From Plesiocystis pacifica SIR-1 (GTDB lineage: Bacteria; Myxococcota_A; Polyangia; Nannocystales; Nannocystaceae), in the NCBI RefSeq assembly GCF_000170895.1, contig NZ_ABCS01000002.1, positions 1 through 64,000 on the forward strand: a stretch of 64,000 bases of DNA, written 5' to 3'. Both the position numbers and the translations under genes were made by a program. Of this stretch, positions 1-9,058 are shown one piece after another. The stretch's first letter is position 1. Each line of letters begins with the position of its first letter. The notes under the pieces are model-generated. The model saw nothing but the letters and a program-made list of their open reading frames with translations, did no database searches and was not told the DNA's origin.

Positions 1-233
1 ACCCTCTGTCTACTTTAGCCGTCGTGGACGACGCCACGCCCTCCCTGCCCCACGTCCACGACTCAGGGACTGTGAAGTTTTCACAGTCCCTGTCTATTTT
101 AGCCGTCGTGGACGACGCCACGCCCTCCCTGCCCCACGTCCACGACTCAGGGACTGTGAAGTTTTCACAGTCCCTGTCTATTTTAGCCGTCGTGGACGAC
201 GCCACGCCCTCCCTGCCCCACGTCCACGACTCA
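1..233 (+). repeat. Family-1 double-hairpin repeat, array A (3 units)
   Basis: Three tandem copies of an ~84-bp unit. Each contains the stem GTCGTGGACG/CGTCCACGAC around a 22-nt C-rich loop and ends in TCA. Units are joined by the perfect small hairpin GGGACTGTGAA/TTCACAGTCCC and the spacer GTCTATTTTAGCC. The first bases (ACCCTCTGTCTA) are the end of an alternative small hairpin, seen complete near 30.9 kb, so the array probably extends beyond the window. It ends four bases before the stop of the minus-strand gene that follows. Because a unit is 84 bp, one frame stays open across it, but nothing suggests that frame is a gene. Confidence 0.95.
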
Positions 234-236
234 GCA

Positions 237-1187
237 CTAGCTGGACTCGCCCGGTGAGCCCCAGCGCCGCGGCACGTCGACCTCGATGGCCTGGAGGCTG
301 CGGCGACGCTCGGGCAGCACGGCCTCACCCACGACCCACTCCTCCTCGATCAGGGTGGGCACGTGCAAGTCGGCGAAGCGTCGGTGCTCGCCGAAGCGAA
401 CCCGCCACAGGGCCTCGCCCTTGGACTGGGCCGGGCTGCCGATGGCGGGGCGGTCATCGCTCTCGAAGGCGACGAGGTCACCGAGCTCATCGAATACGAA
501 CACCCCGGAGACCTCGAGCTCGCCGTCGCGGACTCGCGCCCGCGCGCGGACGTCGTCGATGGCCTCCCAGCGCAGGTGGTCGCCGGGCAAGAGCGCCGGC
601 GGGAGCAGGGCGAGGTCGGCGAGGTAGGCGACGAGCACGGCCCGGCGCTGCACGGCCTCGGAGGAGTCCACGGTGCTCAGCGAGCTCATCAGCTTGGCGA
701 GCACGTTGACCCGACCGCGCAGATAGAGCGTGCGCGCGTCGACCCACACCAAGGGGTAGGGGCGCAGGCGGGCGAAGCTCAGCAGCCCGGGGCGACCGGC
801 GACGAGGTAGCTCTCGCCGGCGACCTCGGTCCACGGCTGCCCCGGCGCGTCGCAGACCGAGCCGATCTCGCGCACGCGCACGCACGAGGGGTGCGGCTGC
901 CCCTCGCTGAGGTTGCGCTCGAGGTAGCGGCGCACGGGGCTGGGCAAGCCCTCGAGCTCGGACGCGACGAAGTAGGTCGGGAGGGTCTCGACCTCCGCGA
1001 ACAGCTCGGCCACTTCGGCGTCGATCTGCCGCTCGAGGGCCGAGCGGTTGAGGACCACGCCCACGCCCAGGCCAGCCAGGAGCGCCGCGAAGGACAGGGT
1101 GATCAGCGCCAGCAGAGGCATCGCAGCCAGCGATAGCACCGATCGACCGCGGTCTACCAGGCTGGGCCGCTGCCCATCACTGAACAC
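237..1187 (-). CDS. Membrane-anchored DUF6920 (DUF6544)-like protein
   Basis: 316 residues. An N-terminal hydrophobic segment (about residues 20-48) should anchor the protein, with the rest outside. The body has the layout I associate with the DUF6920/DUF6544 family: LPSPVRRYLERNL near residue 80, a middle block with PGLLSFARLRPYPLVWVDAR, then a conserved segment around LPPALLPGDHLRWEAIDD, and FVFDELGDLVAFESDDRP near residue 250. Biochemical function is unknown. The stop codon lies four bases from the array-A repeat. The start could be at Met23, just before the hydrophobic stretch. It is divergent from the ABC-class ATPase gene. Confidence 0.75.
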   Translation of the reverse strand: MFSDGQRPSLVDRGRSVLSLAAMPLLALITLSFAALLAGLGVGVVLNRSALERQIDAEVAELFAEVETLPTYFVASELEGLPSPVRRYLERNLSEGQPHPSCVRVREIGSVCDAPGQPWTEVAGESYLVAGRPGLLSFARLRPYPLVWVDARTLYLRGRVNVLAKLMSSLSTVDSSEAVQRRAVLVAYLADLALLPPALLPGDHLRWEAIDDVRARARVRDGELEVSGVFVFDELGDLVAFESDDRPAIGSPAQSKGEALWRVRFGEHRRFADLHVPTLIEEEWVVGEAVLPERRRSLQAIEVDVPRRWGSPGESS

Positions 1188-1245
1188 CAGGAGCGGTCGC
1201 TCGGAGCCGCTTGGGCTGGCGGGCGGCTCGGGCTATGTCCTCGGC

Positions 1246-2991
1246 GTGGGCACCCTCCGCCAGCTCGACCGCACCCTCGCCCAGCTCGACGGCAACAGCT
1301 ACGGGGCCTACAAGCGCATCAAGGGCGCGTGGGTCGACGAGCAGGCCGGCCTGGAGCTCCACGTCGACCACGTCCAGGGTGACCCCTTCGCCAGCCCCTC
1401 GCGGCTCCGCGTGCGCCTCGAGGCCGACGCTCACGGCCTACCGGCGGCGCTGCGCTCGAACCCGACGCGGCGCAAGGCGGCGGCCGACTACATGCTGCGC
1501 CGCCTGGCCCGCCTGTTGGGTGGGGTCGGCTCCAAGCGAGGCAGCCAAGCCGCCCGTTCAGGCAGCGGCAAGTCGGGGCAGATGTGGGTCGACGCGGGCG
1601 GCGCGGAGGTGCTCGTGCGCTCGGCGGGGTGCTTTGACGGCGAGACCCTGCAGCTCGGCCTGCGCGTGGGCCTGCCCGCTCGGGGGCGGCGGGTCCTCGG
1701 TCGGGCCGCCGCCCTGCTGCTGACCCAGGCCCTGCCCGAGGCCCTCGCGGAGCTGGGCTGGTCGCGCTTCTCGTCGGCCCAGCGCGAGCGCGCCCAGGCC
1801 TTCGTCGACCTCGTCGAAGACCACGCCCACGTCCAAGCCCAGCTCGCCGAGCGCGGGCTCGTGGCTTTCGTCCGCGACGGCGCCGTGCTGCCCCGAGCTG
1901 CCGGCGACTCCGCGCGGCCGCTCCCCGGCGCCGTGCCCTTCGAGAGCCCCGCGAGCCTGCGCGTGTCCCTGCCGACCCTCCACCACGGCGCGGTCGAGGG
2001 CATGGGCCTGCCCGTCGGGGTCACGCTGATCACCGGGGCGGGCTTCCACGGCAAGACCACCTTGCTGTCCGCCATCGCCCGCGGCGTCGACCCGCACGTG
2101 CCCGGCGACGGCCGCGAGTGGGTCGTGAGCGCGCCGGGGGCCGTCAAGCTGCGCAGCGAGGACGGGCGCAGCGTGGTCGAGGTCGGGCTGAGCGGGCTCA
2201 TCGACGACCTCCCCGGCGCGGCCGGAGCGGACACGCGGCGCTTTTCGACGACCAACGCCTCGGGCTCGACGAGCCTCGCCGCGGCCGTGGTCGAGTCCCT
2301 CGAGGCCAAGGCCACGGCCCTGCTCTTCGACGAGGACAGCTGCGCGACCAACCTGCTGATCCGCGACGCTCGCATGCAGGCGCTGATCGAGGCCGAGACC
2401 ATCACCCCGCTCATCGACCACGTCCGCCCGCTCCACGCCGACGCTGGCGTGTCGACGGTGTTCGTGATCGGCGGCTGCGGCGACTACCTCGAGGTCGCGG
2501 ACACGGTGATCCGCATGGACCGCTACCGGGCGACGGAGATCACCGCGCGAGCCCGCGAGATCGTCGCGCAGCACCCCACGGGTCGCGCCGTCCAGGAGCC
2601 CCGGCGCGCCCTCGCCCAGGCGCCCCACCCTCGCCGCCCCGCGCTGCGCTCCTTCGACCCCCGCCGAGGCCAACGCGAGCGCGTCCGCGCCCGGGGCCTG
2701 CGCGAGCTCCAGCTCGGCGAGTCGGTCCTCGATCTGGGTGCCCTCGAGCAGCTCGTCGACGACAGCCAAGCGCGGGCGATCGGGGCCATGCTCGCGTGGC
2801 TGCACGAGCGCGGGCGACCCGGGTCGAGCGTGGTCGAGCTCGCCGAGCAGGTGCTCGCGTTCGTGGATCGGCGAGGCCTCTACGCCCTCGCGCCGCTGCC
2901 CGAGCTCGCGGGCGTGCGCAGCTTCGAGCTCGTCGCCGCGATCAACCGACTGCGCAGCCTCAGCCTCGAGGCCGACGAAACAACTGACTAG
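1246..2991 (+). CDS. ABC-class predicted ATPase (PF09818/COG3044 type)
   Basis: About 581 residues from the GTG at 1246. The reading frame is open further upstream, but that part overlaps the divergent gene and has no family character. The sequence opens with LRQLDRTLAQLDGNSYGAYK, typical of this uncharacterised ATPase family. A P-loop lies near residue 262 (ITGAGFHGKTTLL) and a Walker-B-like ALLFDEDSCATN near residue 360. The C-terminal quarter is rich in Arg/Pro and then helical. Family members are cytoplasmic P-loop ATPases of unknown substrate. The stop codon overlaps the convergent P450 stop (shared CTAG). Confidence 0.8.
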   Translation: MGTLRQLDRTLAQLDGNSYGAYKRIKGAWVDEQAGLELHVDHVQGDPFASPSRLRVRLEADAHGLPAALRSNPTRRKAAADYMLRRLARLLGGVGSKRGSQAARSGSGKSGQMWVDAGGAEVLVRSAGCFDGETLQLGLRVGLPARGRRVLGRAAALLLTQALPEALAELGWSRFSSAQRERAQAFVDLVEDHAHVQAQLAERGLVAFVRDGAVLPRAAGDSARPLPGAVPFESPASLRVSLPTLHHGAVEGMGLPVGVTLITGAGFHGKTTLLSAIARGVDPHVPGDGREWVVSAPGAVKLRSEDGRSVVEVGLSGLIDDLPGAAGADTRRFSTTNASGSTSLAAAVVESLEAKATALLFDEDSCATNLLIRDARMQALIEAETITPLIDHVRPLHADAGVSTVFVIGGCGDYLEVADTVIRMDRYRATEITARAREIVAQHPTGRAVQEPRRALAQAPHPRRPALRSFDPRRGQRERVRARGLRELQLGESVLDLGALEQLVDDSQARAIGAMLAWLHERGRPGSSVVELAEQVLAFVDRRGLYALAPLPELAGVRSFELVAAINRLRSLSLEADETTD

Positions 2992-4349
2992 GGCCGGCGC
3001 GGCCGCATGCGCAGCATGAAGTCCTTGGGCGCCGGCGGGAGCGTCCGCATGCGCAGCTTCTCGCCGCGTCGGGGCAGCTCGAAGTCCGTGGTGTGCAGCA
3101 GCACCGCCAGGTCGAGCATGGCCAGGCGCTCGCCCAGGCCCGCGCCAGGGCAAGTGTGCGGACCGACCCCGAAGGGCGCCAGGGTCCCGCCCGCCGCGCG
3201 CCCGCGCTCGACCTCGAAGTCGAGGGGCGCGTCGAAGTGCTCGGACAGAAAGTGGGTCAGGGTCTGGGCGATGAACACCTTGCGCCCGGCCTCGACGCGG
3301 TGCCCCGCGAACTCGAAGGTCTCCGCGGCCCGGCGGGTCAGCAGGGGCGCGACGGGGAAGCGGCGCAGGGTCTCGGCCACGATCCCGCGCAGGACCTTGG
3401 CGCCCTGGAGCTGCTTGGCGCTCGGCGTGCCCGCGGCGAACAGCGCGTCGGCCTCGGCCCGGGCGCGCTCGAGCAGCTGCGGCCGGGTCAGGACCGCGTG
3501 CAGCATGAAGGCCGTGGTCCCGGCGACGGTGTCCTGACCGGCGAGGAAGGGGCCGAGGGCCGCGGCATAGACCGCGTCCATGGGCATGGACTCGGGGTCC
3601 TTGGCGTGGGCGTCGAGGAAGTCGTCGATGAGGTCCCGGGCCCGGCCGTCCTCGCCCTCGACGCTCTCGTAGCTGTCCGTGGTCGGGGGGTTGTCCCGGT
3701 GGCCGTCGACGATCTCCTTGGCGAAGGCCAGCGCCCGCGCCTTGACCCGGCGAAAGCGCGGCATCCGGGTCACGGCCTTGGGCCACAGGCCGGCGAGGTA
3801 GACGAGCATCAGGGTGCGCATGAACACCACCAGGTCGTCGACGACCTCGTCGGCGGGGGTCTGGGTGGCGACCACGCCCAGCTGCAGGGACACCGCCCGC
3901 TGCAAGAACACGAAGGCGTCGACGCGCTGGCCGTTGGCGACCTCGGACAGCTCGCGCCGGAGGATGGCCACGGCCTCGCCGACGCTGCGGTTGAGCGCGC
4001 CCTTGGAGTAGCCCACGCGCCCCGCCCGGCGAAACAGCTCGTGCTGCTCGCCCTCGAGCACGATCATGTTGAGGTCCGAGCCCAGCTCGCGGACCAGCTC
4101 GAGGTAGGTCGAGCGGCTGGCGAACAGGGCCTTGCCCTCCTTGTTGGCGAAGCGGTTGGCCTCGACCCCGGCGAGCACGACCACCGGCTCCCCCGGCAAG
4201 CTGACCTCGAACACGGGCCCGTACTCGCGGTACTTCTCGACGAGGTAGGCCATGGGGTCGCGGCCAAAGGCGAGGCTGTCACCGAGCCAGGGCAGCCCGC
4301 CCGTCGACGGGGGCAGGGGGAGCTCGGCCAGATCGCGCGCCACGTCCAT
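2988..4349 (-). CDS. Cytochrome P450
   Basis: 453 residues, normal for a P450. The I-helix motif AGQDTVAGTT, the K-helix ExxR (ETLRR) and the haem-ligand loop FGVGPHTCPGAGLGERLA are all present, so the enzyme should bind haem through the Cys of HTCPG. The N-terminus (LPPSTGGLPWLGDSLAFGRDP) resembles CYP51/CYP120-type or eukaryote-like P450s, with a proline-rich start and no membrane anchor. Substrate is unknown. No ferredoxin or reductase gene is adjacent, so electrons must come from elsewhere. It reads toward the ATPase gene and its last bases overlap that gene's stop codon. Confidence 0.95.
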   Translation of the reverse strand: MDVARDLAELPLPPSTGGLPWLGDSLAFGRDPMAYLVEKYREYGPVFEVSLPGEPVVVLAGVEANRFANKEGKALFASRSTYLELVRELGSDLNMIVLEGEQHELFRRAGRVGYSKGALNRSVGEAVAILRRELSEVANGQRVDAFVFLQRAVSLQLGVVATQTPADEVVDDLVVFMRTLMLVYLAGLWPKAVTRMPRFRRVKARALAFAKEIVDGHRDNPPTTDSYESVEGEDGRARDLIDDFLDAHAKDPESMPMDAVYAAALGPFLAGQDTVAGTTAFMLHAVLTRPQLLERARAEADALFAAGTPSAKQLQGAKVLRGIVAETLRRFPVAPLLTRRAAETFEFAGHRVEAGRKVFIAQTLTHFLSEHFDAPLDFEVERGRAAGGTLAPFGVGPHTCPGAGLGERLAMLDLAVLLHTTDFELPRRGEKLRMRTLPPAPKDFMLRMRPRRP

Positions 4350-4406
4350 GGACGTGCAATGACCTCTCCCGACCCACTTGTCAACGCGGGCGAGCTACCA
4401 TGAGCC

Positions 4407-5324
4407 GTGTTCTGCAGCCACGCACCCCGGCCCTGGCACGTCCTGACCCTCGCCGCTCTCGCGGTCGCCAGCGCGGCCTGTGCCGGACGCGAAGGCGAGC
4501 CCGAGCCTCGCGCGGCCGAACCCGCGAGCCGCAGCGACTCGGCGGACGCCCCCTCCCCCGCACGCGAAGACGGGCCCGACTACTTCCTGGCCGTCGTCGG
4601 ACAAGCCGGCGTCGAGCACTGCCCGCCCGCGGCCGAGGGCGGCTTCGGTGGCGAGTCGAGCTGGCTGGCCGTGCACCCGACCCTCGGTTGGATCGGCAGC
4701 CACGGCGCGAACGAGGGCGTCGAAAACCAGCTCCTCGCCCTCGTCGACCAGCCCGTCCTCGCCCGCGGCGTGGCTGACGCTCCGCCCCCCGCCGAGCCCC
4801 TCGAGGTCGAGCCGCAGATGTGCCCGATGATGCAGATGCGCAGCGACTGGGTCTCGACCCCGGCGGGCATCCGCGTCGATCGAGGCACGCGGCCCGAGGG
4901 CGTCCAACACTTCACGGCGACCAGCGCCCGCGGCCTCGACACCCAGACCCTCGAGCTCGTTCTCGACGACGCCGGTGAGACCGTCGCGCTGCGCATGGTC
5001 AACCCCCTGCCCTTCGCCCTCCGCGACGTCGAGCTGCGCATGCACTACGAGGGCTGCTACGGCAAGCCGGGCTCGACCCGCGTCGACGGGCCCAAGCTCA
5101 CCGAGCTCAAACCCGGCGAAGTGCTCGAGGCGACCTTCCCCGTCTACGCCGAGCACGACACCCCCGGGCCCCGCAAGGGCGGACCCGGGGCTCGAGACCA
5201 CCTCGCCAACACCCTGGTGCTCGAGGTCGGCGGCGCCGATGCGCCCGAGGGCAGCCGAGTCTTCGTCGACTTCGCGCTGCGCCTGGGCTCCTCTGGGCTC
5301 GCCCTCGAGTGCTCCGAGGGCTGA
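4407..5324 (+). CDS. Predicted lipoprotein, function unknown
   Basis: 305 residues from a GTG start. A hydrophobic signal peptide ends in VASAAC, a plausible lipobox, followed by a low-complexity Glu/Ala/Ser/Pro linker to about residue 55. The globular part contains one CPMMQMR segment and a C-terminal beta-rich region around LRMVNPLPFALRDVELRMHY. That region resembles proteins carrying a conserved immunoglobulin-like fold, but I cannot name a family. It is divergent from the P450 gene and convergent with the vault-protein gene, four bases away. Confidence 0.75.
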   Translation: MFCSHAPRPWHVLTLAALAVASAACAGREGEPEPRAAEPASRSDSADAPSPAREDGPDYFLAVVGQAGVEHCPPAAEGGFGGESSWLAVHPTLGWIGSHGANEGVENQLLALVDQPVLARGVADAPPPAEPLEVEPQMCPMMQMRSDWVSTPAGIRVDRGTRPEGVQHFTATSARGLDTQTLELVLDDAGETVALRMVNPLPFALRDVELRMHYEGCYGKPGSTRVDGPKLTELKPGEVLEATFPVYAEHDTPGPRKGGPGARDHLANTLVLEVGGADAPEGSRVFVDFALRLGSSGLALECSEG

Positions 5325-5328
5325 GGGG

Positions 5329-7869
5329 TCAGTCGTCGGGCTCGGCGCCTGGGAACTCGAGCACCTCGGCCAACTTGGTCCCGCGCAGCAGCCTCGCCAG
5401 CACCTCGGACACGCTCTCGCCCCCGAGGATCGCCAGCGGGGCCATGGACTCGGCCATCTTCTCGGCCAGGGCTCGGTCGCCGAAGGCCTGCAGCGCCGCG
5501 ATCAGCTCGGGGGAGACGGCCTTGGCCTTCTCGCGCACGGCCGCGACCTCGGCCTCGAGCTCGCGCAGGCGCTGGTTGAGCTCCTCGCTGGCGACGGCGA
5601 GGTGGTTGTCGCTGGTCTTGCGCGCCCGGGCCAGCTCGGCGCCGTGGACCGCGTCGAGGGTGGCCTGCTCGGCGCGCTTGCCCTCGAGGCGACGCGCGGC
5701 CTCGGCCAACCCAGCCTCGACCTTGGCGAGCTCGTAGGCGTGGACCACCGCGACCTCGGCCTGCTGCAGGGCCACGCGCTGGGTCCGGGTCTTGGACTCG
5801 ATGGCCGCGATCTCCTGGCTGATGGCCTCGCGCTCGCGGGTCTGCTCGAGCCGGCGGCGCTCCCCCTCGAGGGTCAGGTTCTGCTCGACCACGGCGTGCT
5901 GCGCCCCGATCAGCAGGGACTCGATGGCCTGGTCGCCGATCTCGACGCCGAGCACCTCGACGTCGTAGATGCGCATGCCGTTCTCCTCGAAGCGCCGACC
6001 CGGGCGGCCGCCGTCCTCGCCCTGGGCCCCGAGCACGACGTCGCGCACGAAGCCGACGACCCGCGGGTGCAGGCGCTGGATCGGCTCGCCCTTGATCTTC
6101 CCGCGCAGCAGCGAGCGCAGGTGCTCGGTCAGGAATTTCACGTAGTTCTCGACGTTGAACCACGCCTGCGGGTCGCCCTCGAAGTTGACCCGATAGGACA
6201 GCCGGATGCGCACGGACACCAGGTCCCGGGTCTCGGCCTCGACCACGTCGGAGACCTTGTTGTAGAGCACGCGCAGGTAGGCGGTGCGCTCGATGGCGTC
6301 GTCGGTCTTGGGCGTGCCCGTGGACAGCTCGGCGGTCTGCAGCACCTCGTCGTACTCGAGCATGTAGGTCGAGGGGCCGACCACGACCTTGCGCTCCCCG
6401 GACTTCGAGACGACCTGGACGGCGTAGCCCGTCCACACGCCGATGCTCACCGCGCCGTCGTAGCGGGTGTCGAGCACGATGGTCCGCGGCGGCGTGTAGG
6501 TCTGCCCGCGGTTGAAGTCCTCGCCCGCGTAGGCCTCGCTGGTCGCCTCGGCCCGGGCCTCCTCGGCCTTGGGCTCCTTCGCCTTCTTGCGCTTGCGTTT
6601 TTTGGACTCGCCCTCCTCGACGGCCGCGTCCTCGATGAAGTCCCCGCGCCCGCCCGAGCCCTGCTCGCGCAGCGCCGCGAGCTTGCGGTTGTGCTCGAGG
6701 GCGTCTTGGTTGCCGGGGAACCACAGCCCGACCTGGCGCGGTTGGAGGATCCGGCGGACGATCACCTCCTTGCGCGGATCGGGCAGGAAGATGCACGGGC
6801 CCTGCTCCAGGCGGATCTGGCCGGTGTGGCGGTTGAGCACGTAGCGCGCCTCGCCGGCCGGGATCGCGATGGCGTAGTGGATGGTGTGGCCGCCGTACTT
6901 GATGATCGCGTGCTCGGTCCGCGGGAAGTAGATCATCTGCTCCTTCCCGGTGATGAACAGCTCGTCGCCGACCTGGTGCGCCTGCTCCCCGTCCGCTCCC
7001 TCACCTGGGCCGTCGCTGTAGGGCGCGATGACCTTGACGTAGATGCCGCTGTTCTCGTTGAGCTCGATGGCCCGGAACTTGCGCGCCCCGTCGCGCTCGA
7101 CGAAGGTCTCGCTGGGCTTGGGGAACACGACCTGCGGCCCTTGCAGGTAGCTCTTGCGCCCGTCCTCGTCGAGGAGGATGCAGTACTCGAGGCGCTCGAG
7201 GGTCACGGCGTCGCGGACGTAGCCCCCGCTGCCCCGGCGGCTGCGATCGGGGACCACCTCGACGCCGGTGCTCGGGATGTAAAAGGACACGTCGGTCCCG
7301 CGGATGACCAGCTGCTGGCCCATGGTCAGGTCCGGCGGCGGCGCGCTGGCCTCCTCGCTCTCGCCCCCGTCCGTTCCCTGGCGCTTGATGACCGCGTTCT
7401 CCCAGTTGGCCTTGGCCGCCTCCTCGTCGTAGACGCGGACGATCAGGTACTGGTTGGAGCGCAGGTTGTGGCCCTGGATCACCCGGACCATCTGCCCCGG
7501 CCACAGCGCGAAGGCGGCCGGCCCTGGGATGTTGACCTTGCGCCCGACCTCGAGCTCGACGAGGTTGTTGATCGCCCCGGTCTTGGGGTGCGGGTTGAAC
7601 TCCTTGAGCGCCGGGTTGTGCAGCGTGGGGTTCTTGAGCACCAGGTACCAGCCCACCGGCGCCACGGCGAAGCTGCGCGTCGCGTCCTCGAGCGAGCAGT
7701 TCTCGAAGCGCTTGGACTCTGCGTTGAAGGTGACCGGCTGATCGGTGTTGGCCAGGCTGGTCTTGTAGGGGCCGACGTAGGCGTTGATGTTGCCCTTGGT
7801 CTCGTCGGCGATGAAGGCGTACTCGTTGGGCGCGAGGATCAGGTCGCGCTCGCGGGATCGGTCGGGCAT
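5329..7869 (-). CDS. Major vault protein (MVP) homologue
   Basis: 846 residues from the ATG at 7869, preceded by AGGAG at good spacing. The in-frame extension upstream lacks a ribosome site. Layout matches eukaryotic MVP along its length: a long beta-repeat region (about 1-510, with QGPQVVFPKPSETF and LEQGPCIFLPDPRKEVIVRR), a shoulder domain (about 520-650, VRIRLSYRVNFEGDPQAWF then DVEVLGVEIGDQ), a charged cap helix (about 650-785) and a cap-ring segment from VSPELIAALQAFGDRALAEK. In eukaryotes 78 copies build the hollow vault particle. A Lys/Arg-rich insert (KKRKRKK, about 423-429) sits before the last repeats. It reads convergently with the lipoprotein gene, and a family-1 repeat separates it from the methyltransferase gene upstream. 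An SPFH/stomatin protein is excluded because no membrane anchor is seen and the beta-repeats are present. Confidence 0.93.
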   Translation of the reverse strand: MPDRSRERDLILAPNEYAFIADETKGNINAYVGPYKTSLANTDQPVTFNAESKRFENCSLEDATRSFAVAPVGWYLVLKNPTLHNPALKEFNPHPKTGAINNLVELEVGRKVNIPGPAAFALWPGQMVRVIQGHNLRSNQYLIVRVYDEEAAKANWENAVIKRQGTDGGESEEASAPPPDLTMGQQLVIRGTDVSFYIPSTGVEVVPDRSRRGSGGYVRDAVTLERLEYCILLDEDGRKSYLQGPQVVFPKPSETFVERDGARKFRAIELNENSGIYVKVIAPYSDGPGEGADGEQAHQVGDELFITGKEQMIYFPRTEHAIIKYGGHTIHYAIAIPAGEARYVLNRHTGQIRLEQGPCIFLPDPRKEVIVRRILQPRQVGLWFPGNQDALEHNRKLAALREQGSGGRGDFIEDAAVEEGESKKRKRKKAKEPKAEEARAEATSEAYAGEDFNRGQTYTPPRTIVLDTRYDGAVSIGVWTGYAVQVVSKSGERKVVVGPSTYMLEYDEVLQTAELSTGTPKTDDAIERTAYLRVLYNKVSDVVEAETRDLVSVRIRLSYRVNFEGDPQAWFNVENYVKFLTEHLRSLLRGKIKGEPIQRLHPRVVGFVRDVVLGAQGEDGGRPGRRFEENGMRIYDVEVLGVEIGDQAIESLLIGAQHAVVEQNLTLEGERRRLEQTREREAISQEIAAIESKTRTQRVALQQAEVAVVHAYELAKVEAGLAEAARRLEGKRAEQATLDAVHGAELARARKTSDNHLAVASEELNQRLRELEAEVAAVREKAKAVSPELIAALQAFGDRALAEKMAESMAPLAILGGESVSEVLARLLRGTKLAEVLEFPGAEPDD

Positions 7870-7935
7870 GGTCGACTCCTGGAGGGTGGGAGGACGCCGA
7901 GTATAGGCCACAACGCGGCAAGCCCGCGCCCTTCA

Positions 7936-8018
7936 GGGACTGTGAAGTTTCACAGTCCCTGTCCATTTTAGCCGTCGTGGACGACGCCACGCCCTCCCTG
8001 CCCCACGTCCACGACTCA
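7936..8018 (+). repeat. Family-1 double-hairpin repeat, copy B (1 unit)
   Basis: A single unit: small hairpin GGGACTGTGAA/TTCACAGTCCC, spacer GTCCATTTTAGCC, then the 10-bp stem GTCGTGGACG/CGTCCACGAC with its C-rich loop and closing TCA. It lies between the stop of the methyltransferase gene (minus) and the start of the vault-protein gene (minus). Read along that transcript it follows the stop codon as in the other copies. Confidence 0.95.
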
Positions 8019-8023
8019 ACCCC

Positions 8024-9049
8024 TCAGCCGCGCTCGCGCACGGCCGTGACCAGCAAGTAGTGCTTGCCCGTGACCATGACCCGGCGGCGGTGCTGCTGCA
8101 GGTAGCGGCGATAAAAGGCCACGTCCTTGATCGACAGGCCGAGCTCGGCCTCGCGATAATTTCGCATCCGCGCCCCGTAGACCAGCTCGCCGTCGACGTA
8201 GCGGCAGTTGGGCACGCCGATGATCAGCACGCCGCGGTGGGCCAGGCGCTCGCGCACGAGGTGCTGCAGCAGGGGGCGGTCGGCGACGGTCGGGCTCTGC
8301 AGCGTCCCGATGATCACGACCAGATCGAAGGGCTCGGCGAGGACCCCGGCGGCCAGGTCGGGGTCGGTGCCCAGGGCGTCGAGGTCGGCGACGACGAAGT
8401 GCACGCCGGGCTCGGGGAAGCGCTCCCGCGCCAGGGCGATGGCCGAGGCCGAGTAGTCCACCCCGACGCAGGTCGCCGGCCGCTCGCCGCCGAACCACTG
8501 CGGCCGCAGGGCGCGGAGCAGCTCGAACTCGGCCCCGCTGTTGATGCCCAGCGCCAGCACGCGCAGGCCCTCGCCCCTGGCCGGCAAGCCGGCGCGATCG
8601 AGGGCCTCCTCGAGGTCGATGAGCAGGCCCGGCTGCTCGAGCTTGTGGATGCGCTGAAAGCCGCTATCGGCCCCGTAGCGCTCCCGCGCCCCGCCCTCGT
8701 CCTCGCTCAGCTCGCGCCGCCAGCCAGCCTCGGGGTTGATCCGCTCGAAGCTCAGCTCGACCACGGGCAGCGCCCCCGCGACGGGCCTGGGGGTCCGCAA
8801 GCGCGCGCCCAGGCGACCCGCGAGCTCCACCCAGGTCGCCATCGGTCGATGGACCCAGGCCCGACCGCCGTCCTCGGCCACGGCGACGCGCTCGCCTGCG
8901 TAGCGGCCCGCGCCCTGGTCCGGGTCGAGGACGCGGAGGCTGACCCGGCGCTGGCCAGCGGCCCAGCCCGCGCGCAGGTGGGCGACGATCGCCGGCATGG
9001 ACTCGTCGACGAACACGCGCGCGCGCGCGTCTCCACTCACGATGCGCAC
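8024..9049 (-). CDS. Class I SAM-dependent methyltransferase with N-terminal extension
   Basis: 341 residues. The C-terminal 200 residues form a Rossmann methyltransferase: motif I is VLALGINSGAEFELL near residue 168, motif II is CVGVDYSASAIALARERF, and post-motif VVADLDALG is followed by FDLVVIIGTLQS. The glycine-rich motif is atypical (GINSG rather than GxGxG). The first 150 residues are a separate region without a family I recognise. Substrate is unknown. It runs in the same direction as the histidine kinase gene upstream (9-bp gap) and the vault gene downstream, which is separated by a family-1 repeat. Confidence 0.8.
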   Translation of the reverse strand: MRIVSGDARARVFVDESMPAIVAHLRAGWAAGQRRVSLRVLDPDQGAGRYAGERVAVAEDGGRAWVHRPMATWVELAGRLGARLRTPRPVAGALPVVELSFERINPEAGWRRELSEDEGGARERYGADSGFQRIHKLEQPGLLIDLEEALDRAGLPARGEGLRVLALGINSGAEFELLRALRPQWFGGERPATCVGVDYSASAIALARERFPEPGVHFVVADLDALGTDPDLAAGVLAEPFDLVVIIGTLQSPTVADRPLLQHLVRERLAHRGVLIIGVPNCRYVDGELVYGARMRNYREAELGLSIKDVAFYRRYLQQHRRRVMVTGKHYLLVTAVRERG

Positions 9050-9058
9050 CTCGGTCGG

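Noticed and set aside
24-257. A 77-codon frame made of 28-residue repeats across array A
   Set aside because: It is a by-product of an 84-bp repeat with one frame free of stops. The same sequence lies outside genes elsewhere and small changes do not respect codons.
5329-7869. SPFH/flotillin-type protein instead of a vault protein
   Set aside because: Only the shoulder resembles SPFH domains. The long N-terminal repeat arm and cap-ring segment match MVP, and no membrane anchor is present.
4975-7971. A 998-codon plus-strand frame opposite the vault-protein gene
   Set aside because: It is the shadow of a high-GC gene on the other strand; composition is Leu/Gly/Arg/Asp-rich with no domain, while the minus frame has clear homology.
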